A stretch of DNA of 64,000 bases from Hahnella lacustris (GCA_965194655.1 OZ239148.1:1178001-1242000); one strand, 5' to 3'; shown: positions 24,169 through 32,894, counted from the stretch's first letter. The notes: generated by a model not told the origin, from the letters alone. Made by a program: numbers and translations.

Positions 24169-26193
24169 ATGTGGGAATCGATGCAAACCGCCTTTTTGGG
24201 CCTGATGAACTTCCAACACCTGGGCTTCATGTTGCTCGGGATCGTCATTGGCCTCGGCGTCGGGATCTTGCCGGGCTTGGGAGGAATTGCGGGCATGTCA
24301 TTGCTCATGCCATTCATTTACGGCATGGATCCAGTCTCCGCTATCGCCATGCTCATTGGTATGGTGGCTGTTATTCCGACGGGTGACACCTTTACCTCAG
24401 TGCTCATGGGAATCCCTGGGTCTAGTGCTAGTCAGGCGACCGTGCTTGACGGTTATCCCCTGGCGAAGAAGGGGCAGGCGGCACGTGCGTTGAGCGCAGC
24501 GTTCTCGGCCTCTTTGCTTGGCGGTGTATTTGGCGCTGTGTTGTTGACCGGTTTCGTGGTGGTGGCAAAGCCCATCATCTTGATGTTTTCAACCGCAGAG
24601 CTGTTTATGCTCGCGGTGCTCGGGCTTTCGGTGGTGGGCATTTTGGCTGGTAAAAGCATGATCCGAGGCCTTGCCGCATGCGGACTCGGTATTGTGGTTG
24701 GTGCAATTGGCGCTGCACCCGCAACGGGTGAGACCCGAATCGACCTCGGATTCGACTACCTCATGGACGGAGTGCCACTGGTCATTGTGGGACTCGGTCT
24801 ATTCGCGATTCCCGAATTGACGGACCTGATGCGTCGCCATAAATCCATTGCGTCTACCTCCACCCTCGGAGCGGGCTGGCTCCAAGGCGTCAAGGACACC
24901 TTCAAACATTGGTTCCTTGTCTTGCGCTCTTCAACCCTGGGAACTTTCATTGGCGCCATCCCAGGCCTGGGCGGAGGGGTGGTGGACTGGCTGGCCTACG
25001 GTCATGCAGTCCAGTCGAGCAAGGACAAAAGCCAATACGGCAAGGGTGAAATCAAGGGTGTCATCGCGCCTGAGTCCGCGAACAATGCTTTGCAAGGGGG
25101 CGCACTGATGCCAACCCTGCTGTTTGGCATTCCTGGATCCGGTTCCATGGCAGTGTTCCTGGCTGGTATGGCGTTACTTGGCTTACAGCCTGGTCCGAGC
25201 ATGGTGACCACCAACCTGGATCTCACTTACACCGTCGCCTGGACCCTGGCTATGGCGAGTGTCATCGGAGCCTTCATTTGTTTCATGCTAGCCGCTCCAA
25301 TCTCACGCCTGACCTTCATACCATTTAACCTCGTCGCACCAGCCATGATCATGCTGATCTGCTTTGCCGCCTTCCAGGCACGTCGCGACATTTCAGATCT
25401 ATTTCTGTTGTTTGGGATTGGACTCCTTGGTGTTTTCTTGCGTCGATTCGGCTGGCCCCGCCCGGCCGTGCTGATCGGTTTCGTCCTCTCACCCCAGGTC
25501 GAGAACTACCTTTATCAGGCCGTACAGTTCTACGGCGCGGACTTCCTACAGCGACCCGGCGTGCTCATCATTGGGGCCTTGTCCGTCATCACGATCGCCA
25601 TGTCGGTCCGCAGCCGTGTATCCGAAGACGGTGCCGTGATCTCGAATGAGAGCGCCCCGACCCAAGCAGCACCCTCCTCGAGTTTGGCCTTGGGCGGAAC
25701 CACCTTAAGCGAACGATGGCCCCAACTACTCTTTACGGGGTTTGCGATGTTGATTTTCATCTATGCCGCCTACAGCAGCTATGCGCTGTCTTTCCTCGGA
25801 GCCGTATTCCCCCTATCCACAGCGTTGTTGATGCTCCTCGCAACGACCTACCTCATTTGGCACATCTCCAAAGGACCAGTTGGCCACGGCACGCATTACG
25901 ACCAGGAGCTGGCAGCCAAAGTCAGTGGAGAACATGATGGAAGCAGTGTCTGGCCGTCACTTGGTTGGTTTGCCTTGCTATTCGCCGCCACCGCACTGAT
26001 TGGCTACATCCTGGCGTTGTCCCTCTTTGTCACCGCCTACTTATTGATGCGCACTTCGCTAGGCTGGGCCCGGAGCCTCATCTACACGGCGCTATGTGTA
26101 GGCTTCATGACGACCCTGGGGCACTACCTCACCCTGAACTTCCCTGCCGGAGTCTTACAGCACATGGTGGAGTTACCCTGGCCACTGAAGTAA
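24169..26193 (+). CDS. tctA: Fused TctA-TctB membrane subunit of tripartite tricarboxylate transporter
   Basis: A 674-residue membrane protein. Residues 1 to about 490 match the large TctA permease, including 'GVGILPGLGG' (about 29-38), 'IPGSSASQATVLDGYPLAK' and the duplicated 'GAIPGLGGGVVDWLAYG' and 'FGIPGSGSMAVFL'. After a polar linker (about 480-510) comes a TctB-like domain of four membrane spans, normally a separate small protein of about 150 residues. One polypeptide therefore supplies both membrane subunits. GAGGAG precedes the ATG. With TctC it should import a di- or tricarboxylate using the sodium or proton gradient. Substrate inferred from the aconitase and PrpF neighbours. Confidence 0.88.
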   Translation: MWESMQTAFLGLMNFQHLGFMLLGIVIGLGVGILPGLGGIAGMSLLMPFIYGMDPVSAIAMLIGMVAVIPTGDTFTSVLMGIPGSSASQATVLDGYPLAKKGQAARALSAAFSASLLGGVFGAVLLTGFVVVAKPIILMFSTAELFMLAVLGLSVVGILAGKSMIRGLAACGLGIVVGAIGAAPATGETRIDLGFDYLMDGVPLVIVGLGLFAIPELTDLMRRHKSIASTSTLGAGWLQGVKDTFKHWFLVLRSSTLGTFIGAIPGLGGGVVDWLAYGHAVQSSKDKSQYGKGEIKGVIAPESANNALQGGALMPTLLFGIPGSGSMAVFLAGMALLGLQPGPSMVTTNLDLTYTVAWTLAMASVIGAFICFMLAAPISRLTFIPFNLVAPAMIMLICFAAFQARRDISDLFLLFGIGLLGVFLRRFGWPRPAVLIGFVLSPQVENYLYQAVQFYGADFLQRPGVLIIGALSVITIAMSVRSRVSEDGAVISNESAPTQAAPSSSLALGGTTLSERWPQLLFTGFAMLIFIYAAYSSYALSFLGAVFPLSTALLMLLATTYLIWHISKGPVGHGTHYDQELAAKVSGEHDGSSVWPSLGWFALLFAATALIGYILALSLFVTAYLLMRTSLGWARSLIYTALCVGFMTTLGHYLTLNFPAGVLQHMVELPWPLK

Positions 26194-26233
26194 TGGCAAT
26201 TCAACACACACGCTCGATGTAAGCGATTCGAAT

Positions 26234-27496
26234 ATGACTGGGCTCGATCCATCACAGAACGTCAGACTCAGTTCGCTCCTGCACAGGCGACCCTTCATAA
26301 AAGATAGAGAACTGTTTTTCCCCTTGAGTTACATGCGTGGAGGTACCTCCACAGGGGTCTTGATCTGGGGCCCGCATATCGCGCCGTATGAGGCGTTGCG
26401 AGAGGAGATCATTCGTCGAGTGATGGGGGTTCCCGTGAGCGGCGAACTGAGAGGAAATCGACAGATCACTGGCTTGGGGCGCGGACCGGCCACCAGCAAT
26501 AAGGTGTTCGTGATCGAGGCGGCCGACGGCATTCATGCCGACTTCAAAAGCACTCTGGCCCAGTTAGCCGCTGAGAAATCCGCCATCGACTGGAGCGTCA
26601 ACTGCGGAAACATGTCCGCTGCAATACCGATCTTCTTGCTTCATCACGGTCTGATCAGACCCGGTAACCCAATCAGCGAGGTGCGGGTGTTGAACACCAA
26701 CACGTCTGTCATTACGGATTGCCGTGTGCGTACGCCGGGAGGACGTCCCACCATACCCGCAGACACCGAGATTCCAGGGGTTTACGGGGCATTTCCAGGT
26801 GTGGAATTAAGCCTTCGCAGCCCTGTTGGAGCGAAGACTGGTAAGCTACTACCCACTGGCCGTGTTCGGGACACTTTTGACGGAGTTGAGGTCAGCTGCG
26901 TTGACGTGGCTGTGCCGATGGTGATCATGAGCGCCCGCTCCATGGGCTTACGTGGTGACGAACCGGTGTCCAGCCTAAACGCCAACGAGGGGCTCAAGTC
27001 AAGGTTACGCTCGATATGGGTGCAGGCGGGTCTATCCATGCGGCTCCAGAGAGATGGCGTCCCCATGACGCCTGAAGAGCTCGCGGGCAGCGATACCATT
27101 CCAAAGGTTTGCCTCATATCACCGCCAACTCAAGGGGGGAATATCTCTGCACGCTATTTCACGCCGCAGGAGTCTCATGCCGCCCTTGCCGTCACCGGCG
27201 GATGTTGCTTGGCAACCGCCTGTCTCATTCCGGGTACGACAGCCCACGCGATTGCAACGGGCCTCGAACCACTCGGTTCCCAAGAGAGCGAGCGCGTTGT
27301 ATCGATGGAGAACCCGGCAGGCATTTTGCGCGCTCGAGTCTTCGGTCGAGATGATGCGCAAGACAGCCTTGCCTTTCCTTGGGTGTCCTATGAGCGCAAT
27401 GCACAGTTGTTCATGGACGGGTTCTTTCGGATCTACGAGCCCTCAGAGGCGCTCGTGCAGAAGGCGCACAGCCTGGGCGATTTCGTTTCCCATTAA
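26234..27496 (+). CDS. PrpF-family isomerase (aconitate/oxalomesaconate isomerase-like)
   Basis: A 420-residue enzyme of the PrpF/GalD family (diaminopimelate-epimerase fold). 'YMRGGTSTGVLI' near 33-44 is the signature. 'GPATSNKVFVI' carries the Lys equivalent to the catalytic Lys of PrpF, and 'DWSVNCGNMSAAIP' carries the Cys in the active-site loop. Relatives move a double bond between cis, trans and methylated aconitates, or tautomerise 4-oxalomesaconate. It lies 40 bases after tctA-B and 18 before the 2-hydroxyacid dehydrogenase gene. With the aconitase-like hydratase it suggests isomerisation of an imported unsaturated tricarboxylate. The precise substrate is not readable from the sequence. 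Confidence 0.85.
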   Translation: MTGLDPSQNVRLSSLLHRRPFIKDRELFFPLSYMRGGTSTGVLIWGPHIAPYEALREEIIRRVMGVPVSGELRGNRQITGLGRGPATSNKVFVIEAADGIHADFKSTLAQLAAEKSAIDWSVNCGNMSAAIPIFLLHHGLIRPGNPISEVRVLNTNTSVITDCRVRTPGGRPTIPADTEIPGVYGAFPGVELSLRSPVGAKTGKLLPTGRVRDTFDGVEVSCVDVAVPMVIMSARSMGLRGDEPVSSLNANEGLKSRLRSIWVQAGLSMRLQRDGVPMTPEELAGSDTIPKVCLISPPTQGGNISARYFTPQESHAALAVTGGCCLATACLIPGTTAHAIATGLEPLGSQESERVVSMENPAGILRARVFGRDDAQDSLAFPWVSYERNAQLFMDGFFRIYEPSEALVQKAHSLGDFVSH

Positions 27497-27514
27497 TTGG
27501 ACGGAGGAAGCAAA

Positions 27515-28474
27515 ATGAAGATTGCAATCCTGGAGGATTACCAAGACGCTGTTCGCCATCTGCCCTGCTTTTCCATGCTTCAGGGTCATGAGGTCGACGT
27601 GTTTACCGAACCCATGGACGACGATGCCATGGCTCGATGCTTGTCTGAACACGAGGCCGTGGTTCTCATTCGTGAGCGCACCCACATCACCGCTGAACTG
27701 CTGGACCGACTTCCCCGCTTGCGGCTCATTTCCCAAACCGGAAAAGTGAGCGGAAACGTGGACATGGCGGCGGCGCAGCAACGCGGCGTGACCGTGCTCG
27801 AGGGCGTGGGCGACCCAACCGCTCCAGCCGAGCTCAGCTGGGCACTGCTCATGACCGCCTACCGTCGACTGCCACAATACGTGAATCACCTCAAGAGAGG
27901 CCATTGGCAGCAGGTTTCCAAGGACCGCGCTCACAACACCCTTGGAAGAGCGCTCAAGGGCGATGTGTTGGGCATTTGGGGCTACGGAAAAATCGGTCAG
28001 CGGATGGCGGGATACGCGCGCGCATTTGGCATGGAGGTCATGGTTTGGGGGCGTGAGGCCAGCCTGGAGTTGGCGCTAGCCCATGGCCACCGAGTGGCTG
28101 CATCCAAAGAAGCTTTCTTCATGGAGGCCGATGTGGTCACCCTTCATTTGCGACTCAATGAGGAAACCCGTAGCGTCGTCAACACAGGGGATCTGGCTCT
28201 CATGAAGCCGACCAGCTTGTTGTTGAATACGAGTAGAGCCGAACTCATTGCGCCAGGTGCACTGCTCGCGGCGCTCAAGCTAGGAAGACCGGGCTTCGCA
28301 GCACTAGACGTATTCGAGCAGGAGCCCCTGCCCCATAACGACCCATTGTTGACCATGGACAATGTGGTGGCTACGCCTCATCTGGGCTACGTGGAACAAA
28401 AGGGCTATGAGTTGTACTTCTCGGCCGCCCTGCGCAATGTCCTGACGTTTTCGGCCCAGAATGCCTCTAGATGA
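27515..28474 (+). CDS. D-2-hydroxyacid dehydrogenase family protein
   Basis: A 319-residue NAD-dependent oxidoreductase of the phosphoglycerate-dehydrogenase superfamily. The nucleotide loop is 'WGYGKIGQRM' (about 157-166). Catalytic residues are readable in 'LNTSRAELI' (Arg), 'DVFEQEPLP' (Glu) and 'ATPHLGYVE' (His). Such enzymes interconvert 2-keto and D-2-hydroxy acids. GGAGGAAG sits five bases before the ATG, and the stop overlaps the GNAT gene (ATGA). A close paralogue, broken by an amber codon, lies at 30619. The likely role is reduction or oxidation of an intermediate of the tricarboxylate pathway encoded upstream. Confidence 0.88.
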   Translation: MKIAILEDYQDAVRHLPCFSMLQGHEVDVFTEPMDDDAMARCLSEHEAVVLIRERTHITAELLDRLPRLRLISQTGKVSGNVDMAAAQQRGVTVLEGVGDPTAPAELSWALLMTAYRRLPQYVNHLKRGHWQQVSKDRAHNTLGRALKGDVLGIWGYGKIGQRMAGYARAFGMEVMVWGREASLELALAHGHRVAASKEAFFMEADVVTLHLRLNEETRSVVNTGDLALMKPTSLLLNTSRAELIAPGALLAALKLGRPGFAALDVFEQEPLPHNDPLLTMDNVVATPHLGYVEQKGYELYFSAALRNVLTFSAQNASR

Positions 28475-28977
28475 ACCCGACAAGGTCGACCTTGCCGGAC
28501 GACTCGGTCAGATTTCGTCATGCCGTGGCAGGTGATCTGCCAGCGCTGGTTGGCATGCTGGCCGACGATCCGCTTGGTGCTCTGCGAGAGTGCGTATCCG
28601 ATCCACTCCCCCCGTCTTACGTCGCAGCGTTTGAGGCCATAGAACAGGACGCGAACATCGAACTCATCGTTGCTGAAAGTCCGCAGGGTGAGGTGGTCGG
28701 CATGCTTCAGCTGACTTTCACGCCATTTATCACTCACCAGGGAGCGTGGCGGGCTGGCATTGAGGGCGTTCGGATTGCTCGCCACATGCGTCGCTCAGGG
28801 CTCGGCCAAAAACTGATGGCCTGGGCCATCGACAGGGCTCGGAAACGTCACTGCCATGTCATTCAGCTCACAACAGACAAGGAGCGGCACGATGCACTTC
28901 AGTTTTACGCCAAGCTTGGGTTCATGGCCACACATGAAGGCATGAAGCTCAAGCTAGACCCGCATCCTTTGGACTAA
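28471..28977 (+). CDS. GNAT-family N-acetyltransferase
   Basis: A 168-residue acetyltransferase. The acetyl-CoA pyrophosphate loop is 'RSGLGQKLMAW' (about 109-119), and the last strands 'VIQLTTDKERHDALQFYAKL' (about 130-149) with 'GFMATHEGMKLKL' match small-substrate GNATs. It overlaps the dehydrogenase gene by 4 bases and is followed 22 bases later by the AbrB-family gene. It could acetylate a toxic analogue or an amine. Nothing indicates a specific substrate. Confidence 0.82.
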   Translation: MNPTRSTLPDDSVRFRHAVAGDLPALVGMLADDPLGALRECVSDPLPPSYVAAFEAIEQDANIELIVAESPQGEVVGMLQLTFTPFITHQGAWRAGIEGVRIARHMRRSGLGQKLMAWAIDRARKRHCHVIQLTTDKERHDALQFYAKLGFMATHEGMKLKLDPHPLD

Positions 28978-28999
28978 TCGGCTCAAGGCCCGAGCATCG

Positions 29000-30067
29000 A
29001 TGAGCCCCATGCAGACCCACCTCACCTCACGCCTGGGAACATTGGTTTTGGCTCTCAGTGGTGCAATCCTGTTTCAAGCACTCAGCCTGCCGCTTCCTTT
29101 CCTCTTCGGCCCAATGACGGCTTGCCTGATCGCTGCATTGGCCGGAGCGCCACTCAAAGAGATTGGCAAAATCTCGACAGCTGCGAGGACGATCCTTGGG
29201 GTGGCGATCGGGGCCTCCATCACCCCAGACACCGTAAGCCGTGTACCCCAACTGTTGGGTAGCCTCGCGCTCATCCCTCTTTATGTTGCATTGATCGGGC
29301 TCATTGGAGTGCCGTTCTTTCGTCGCCTCGGATACGACCCGGTGACGTCATGGTACGCAGCCATGCCCGGCGGACTCCCTGACATGGTGGCATTCGGAAA
29401 AGACGCTGGCGGAGACGTTCGTGCTCTGGCCCTCATTCACGCCACTCGCGTGCTCGTAATCATTACCTTAGCCCCCATCATCATGACCTTTGTCTATGGG
29501 GCTCACTTATCGGCGCCACTGGGTGACCCAGCACTCAACCTGCCATCTGTGGAGTTGGCCCTGATGGCTGCCTCAGCTTTGATCGGATGGAAAGTGGGTG
29601 AGAGAGTGGGGCTCTTTGGTGCCTCCATTCTCGGGCCCATGATGATCACTGCGGCCCTATCGCTGGGAGGCCTCATTCATTCCCGCCCCCCTGTTGAAGC
29701 CATTGTCTTCGCTCAGCTTTTCATTGGTATTGGCATCGGCACACAATATGTCGGTGTGACCATTCGCGAACTCCGCAGCTTCATTTACTCCGGTGTTTCA
29801 TTTGTCATCATTTTGTCGGTACTCGCTGCAATCTTGACCGAGATTGTCACCGTGACTGGCCTTGCCAACCCCATTGAGGGGTTTCTGGCTTTCGCGCCAG
29901 GCGGTCAGGCAGAAATGATCATATTGGGAATCGCCGCTGGATCTGACCTCGGATTTATCGTGGTGCACCATTTGGCTCGCGTGGTGATTGTGATTACCGG
30001 AGCTCCCATCGCCGCTCGGATAGCCGGAGTCAGGAAGCAAAATCCACAGGCTAATACAGATGCATAA
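29000..30067 (+). CDS. AbrB-family (AbrB_dup) membrane protein
   Basis: A 355-residue inner-membrane protein with about ten spans, arranged as two similar halves ('PLPFLFGPMTACLIAAL' near 30-46 and 'LFGASILGPMMITAAL' near 210-225; 'WYAAMPGGLPDMVAFG' and 'FLAFAPGGQAEMIILG'). This duplication defines the AbrB family, often mislabelled as ammonia monooxygenase. Members are linked to export or regulation of organic acids and are often encoded beside TTT transporters. It ends 11 bases from the convergent thioesterase. Function here is unknown, but the setting suggests an auxiliary carrier. Confidence 0.8.
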   Translation: MSPMQTHLTSRLGTLVLALSGAILFQALSLPLPFLFGPMTACLIAALAGAPLKEIGKISTAARTILGVAIGASITPDTVSRVPQLLGSLALIPLYVALIGLIGVPFFRRLGYDPVTSWYAAMPGGLPDMVAFGKDAGGDVRALALIHATRVLVIITLAPIIMTFVYGAHLSAPLGDPALNLPSVELALMAASALIGWKVGERVGLFGASILGPMMITAALSLGGLIHSRPPVEAIVFAQLFIGIGIGTQYVGVTIRELRSFIYSGVSFVIILSVLAAILTEIVTVTGLANPIEGFLAFAPGGQAEMIILGIAAGSDLGFIVVHHLARVVIVITGAPIAARIAGVRKQNPQANTDA

Positions 30068-30078
30068 AGATTATCTGG

Positions 30079-30531
30079 CTAAACAGCGGACCGCTGCTGA
30101 CGTCGACGTTCCGCGGCTTGATTACGCCGAATTTCATCTGGCGTATTCGGTACGAAGCGAGGGACAGGAACCGGCTTTCGGTTATCGTCTACTGCCACCA
30201 TAGTGAAAAAACAACTATTCACATGCCGACTCGCTTGAGTTCGAATATTCTCAGAAACAACCCGAATTCCGATTTCCATTGATGTCCTTCCTGTTGCGTT
30301 GACACTTGCCAAAAAATGCACTAACTCACCGACATGGATCGGCTCCCGAAAGGTGACATTCTCAACCGCGAGGGTTACCACATAGCAGGATGCATAGCGG
30401 CTCGCACAGGCGTAGGCCACTTGATCGAGGAGCTTCAAAATCGTTCCTCCATGGACATTCCCCGCAAAATTTGCCGTGTCTGGCGTCATGAGGACTGTCA
30501 TGGTCAACTGATGGCTTGGGAGATTTTCCAT
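30079..30531 (-). CDS. Acyl-CoA thioesterase, hotdog fold (YciA-like)
   Basis: A 150-residue hotdog protein. 'NFAGNVHGGTILKLLDQVAYACA' (about 20-42, quoted here as the family start; the catalytic Asp is in 'LLDQVA') and 'VTFREPIHVGELVHF' fit YciA-type hydrolases that cleave acyl-CoA esters. The start is placed at the ATG at 30531; the upstream extension in frame is unusually AT-rich and is probably promoter. It is divergent from the broken dehydrogenase gene and convergent with the AbrB gene. Substrate range is not deducible. Confidence 0.85.
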   Translation of the reverse strand: MENLPSHQLTMTVLMTPDTANFAGNVHGGTILKLLDQVAYACASRYASCYVVTLAVENVTFREPIHVGELVHFLASVNATGRTSMEIGIRVVSENIRTQASRHVNSCFFTMVAVDDNRKPVPVPRFVPNTPDEIRRNQAAERRRQQRSAV

Positions 30532-30618
30532 TAAAAATATTGCTCTATTTACTTGATAAGAATAATACTTCAAATGGTACCTATTAAATATGCGCTCCTT
30601 TAAAAGGTTCATAAAAAT
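30532..30618. promoter_or_regulatory. AT-rich divergent promoter region
   Basis: About 87 bases between the thioesterase and the broken dehydrogenase gene, clearly richer in A and T than anything around it (TAAAAATATTG, TTACTTGATAAG, TATTAAATATG). The plus strand shows TTACTT ... TATTAA-like elements upstream of the pseudogene. It probably holds back-to-back promoters. The low GC could also signal recently acquired DNA. Confidence 0.45.
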
Positions 30619-31602
30619 ATGAAAGTTCATATTCTCGACGATTGGTTTGATACGCTCAAAACGCTACCAAGCTTTAATATGCTCAATGGTCATGATGTGA
30701 CCATTTGGACAGACCACACTGAGGACTTAGATACCTTGTCCAAGCGTTTGCAACCAGCTGAAGCCCTGATCCTCTTTCGCGAACGCACCGCAATTAGAGC
30801 GCCCCTACTTTAGCGGCTTCCAAACCTGCGATTGATTAGCCAACGCAGTGTCTATCCCCACATTGATATTCAATCCTGTACTGCAAATGGTGTGCTCGTC
30901 TGCTCCAACCAACATGGAGACACGCCCTCTTATGCTGCCGCTGAGCTCACCTTCGCGCTGATTCTTGCGACCGCACGCCAAATTCCACAACAGATGTCGG
31001 CTCTTCAGGCGGGGCGGTGGCAACTCGCACCTGGACAAACACTCCGAGGCCGCAGGTTGGGGCTTTATGGCTATGGCCGAATCGGCAGAGAAGTCGCTGT
31101 CTACGCTCGCGCCTTTGGAATGGAGGTGATCTGGTGGGCATCTGAGGCGGGGCGCCAGCGCGCATTAGCTGATGGTGAGCAGATCGCGCCCAGCCGGACA
31201 GCTTTCTTCGCAGAAAGTGATTTTGTTTCCATACATGTGCGCCTGAAGCCCGAGACCAGAGGGATTATCAAACTGGAGGATCTTTTGGTCATGAAACCAT
31301 CGGCAGGCTTTATCAACACCTCTCGATCAGGTCTTATAGTTCCCGGAGCGATTGAGGTCGCCATAGAGGCAGGACGCCCCGGGCGCTTTGCGCTAGATGT
31401 TTATGATCGTGAACCCATGACGTCACCGGTTGACCCTTTGGTCTTGCATCCCAATGTCATTGCGACCCCTCACATCGGCTACGTGACCGAGGATGAGTTC
31501 GATCTTCAATTTTCCGATATTTACGAGCAGGTCAACGCTTTCACAGCGGGGAGCCCCATCCACGTGATTAATCCAACGGCTCTTGGACATGCAGTCCCCT
31601 GA
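30619..31602 (+). pseudogene. D-2-hydroxyacid dehydrogenase with in-frame amber stop
   Basis: A 328-codon frame whose full translation is a close paralogue of the gene at 27515. It reads to 'RAPLL', then TAG at 30811-30813, then continues in the same frame with 'RLPNLRLISQ'. In the paralogue this position is Asp, and many relatives have Glu, so one base change (GAG to TAG is the simplest) would explain it. Everything else is intact: 'YGYGRIGREV', the Arg in 'NTSRSGLIVP', 'DVYDREPM' and 'ATPHIGYVTE'. Inactivation therefore looks recent, unless the stop is read through or translation restarts within the second part. Confidence 0.8.
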
Positions 31603-31694
31603 CCCTTCTGAGCGTGGGTGACCTCGATCCGATTAGGGTGACGGAGACTAACTTTGTTCGAAACTAGCACGGAGCCTATCCGAGCCCTTGTGTA

Positions 31695-31770
<76 letters not shown>

Positions 31771-31802
31771 ACGACGAAAAAATTCTAATCCGAATCAGGC
31801 CG

Positions 31803-32084
31803 CTAGGCGTACTTCTGGAGCACGTCGGCGACGCGCTGAATGTCCTTCTGGGCCACGTCATCGGGCGCATGCTCGGCCACGGCCTCAATCATGGAGCAAG
31901 TCATCATATGAAAGTAGGCGCGCTCAAGGGCCCGCCGAGCGGCAGACATCTGCTGTGCAACGTCTTCGCAAGGACGCCCATCGGACACCATCTCGGAGAT
32001 GGCGCGAATCTGCCCCTCAATCCGCTTGAGCCGATTGACCATCGCGGTGCGCTGCTCAGCTTCACGATCAGACATGGGTTTCAT
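31803..32084 (-). CDS. csoR: CsoR/RcnR-family metal- or persulfide-sensing repressor
   Basis: A 93-residue all-helical repressor (DUF156 fold). Ligand residues Cys39, His59 and Cys63 are in the CsoR arrangement for Cu(I); the persulfide sensor CstR keeps the two Cys but lacks the His. Helix 1 carries the usual 'RLKRIEGQIRAI' DNA-binding surface. It is divergent from the DUF302/FadL operon, and the shared promoter holds a perfect 16-bp CsoR/CstR-type palindrome, so it very probably represses that operon and perhaps itself. GGAGG precedes the ATG. Copper is the default signal, but no copper ATPase or chaperone is nearby. Confidence 0.87.
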   Translation of the reverse strand: MKPMSDREAEQRTAMVNRLKRIEGQIRAISEMVSDGRPCEDVAQQMSAARRALERAYFHMMTCSMIEAVAEHAPDDVAQKDIQRVADVLQKYA

Positions 32085-32149
32085 GCGGGCCTCCGTCTCA
32101 TAGGGTGGAGATTGCAGTTGCGAATCTGCAACTCATGATGCACTGCAAT

Positions 32150-32163
32150 TTGATTGAAATCAA
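32150..32163. promoter_or_regulatory. FNR/Anr-type box
   Basis: TTGAT TGAA ATCAA at 32150-32163 is a perfect match to the FNR consensus TTGAT-N4-ATCAA, inside a slightly longer dyad (TTTGATT GA AATCAAA). It is 83 bases before the DUF302 ATG and 33 bases before the CsoR-type operator. Position fits activation of the DUF302-FadL operon under low oxygen. Only the consensus match and location support this. Confidence 0.65.
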
Positions 32164-32182
32164 AAATGAGCGCATTGTCAGC

Positions 32183-32198
32183 ATACCCCTAGGGGTAT
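32183..32198. promoter_or_regulatory. CsoR/CstR-type operator
   Basis: ATACCCCT AGGGGTAT is a perfect 16-bp palindrome of the G/C-tract form bound by CsoR and CstR repressors. It lies directly after a -35-like TTGTCA (32175-32180) and overlaps a -10-like TATTTG, so repressor binding would block RNA polymerase at the DUF302 promoter. It also sits within the leader of the divergent csoR gene. Confidence 0.75.
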
Positions 32199-32245
32199 TT
32201 GCAATCCAACTCAAAGTACCCAAGAAAAAATTCGGAGGAGCATTC

Positions 32246-32833
32246 ATGAAGCTGTTGTCCATCGTCACATCCCCTGTGTTGCGTCTCGCCCTCGCGGCCA
32301 CGGCTGCGCTCTCACTGAGCGGCTGCGGAACCCTATCCACCATCTCCAAACTGGAAGACGGCGCCGGTGCAGAGGCCATGAAGATGTGGGACCGCTGGAT
32401 CGAGGCAGAGGGCGACATTGCCGTAGCCACCACGTGGGAGCGTAAGGTTAAGCCTGGACTGACTGAAGCTGATGTTGCACAGATCCTTTCCATCGTCGCC
32501 ACCGAGCGCAACATGCGTGAAGTCGGGATCCTGCCGCTCTCCAAAGAGATCGAGTCACGCACGGGTAAGAAGGAAAAGCTCCTCACGATCTACAACTACT
32601 GCAGTCCACTCATTGCACGCCGCATGGCGGACTTCAGTCCAGCCATGGCGGCCTACATGCCCTGCCGCATCACATTGGTAGAGAAGGACGATGGACTCTG
32701 GCTCTACACCCTCAACATGGACATGATGGTCAAGATGGGCCGCAAGCTGCCCTCCCCTCTGAAGGAAGAGGCCTGGAGCGTGCGCGAGACCATGTGGATC
32801 ATGATGGAGCGCGCATCCAAGGGTGAGTTCTAA
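32246..32833 (+). CDS. DUF302 lipoprotein
   Basis: A 195-residue exported protein. The N-terminus is a lipoprotein signal ending in 'LSLSGCG' (lipobox Cys near residue 25), so it is anchored to a membrane on the periplasmic side. The C-terminal half matches DUF302 ('MPCRITLVEKDDGLWLYTLN' near 138-157). DUF302 proteins often occur next to CsoR-like regulators and sulfide or redox genes, but no activity is established. GGAGGAG precedes the chosen ATG; the in-frame upstream ATG at 32105 lies inside the promoter and operator region. A FadL porin follows after 61 bases in the same operon. Confidence 0.82.
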   Translation: MKLLSIVTSPVLRLALAATAALSLSGCGTLSTISKLEDGAGAEAMKMWDRWIEAEGDIAVATTWERKVKPGLTEADVAQILSIVATERNMREVGILPLSKEIESRTGKKEKLLTIYNYCSPLIARRMADFSPAMAAYMPCRITLVEKDDGLWLYTLNMDMMVKMGRKLPSPLKEEAWSVRETMWIMMERASKGEF

Positions 32834-32894
32834 GCGCACCACAAACGAACAACAACTGGGGGCCTTGAGCCCCCTCTTTCCAAGGAGTCACACG

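Noticed and set aside
30811..30813. TAG considered as a recoded codon (pyrrolysine or similar)
   Set aside because: No recoding element or recoding tRNA is visible, and the dehydrogenase family has no such residue; a nonsense mutation is simpler.
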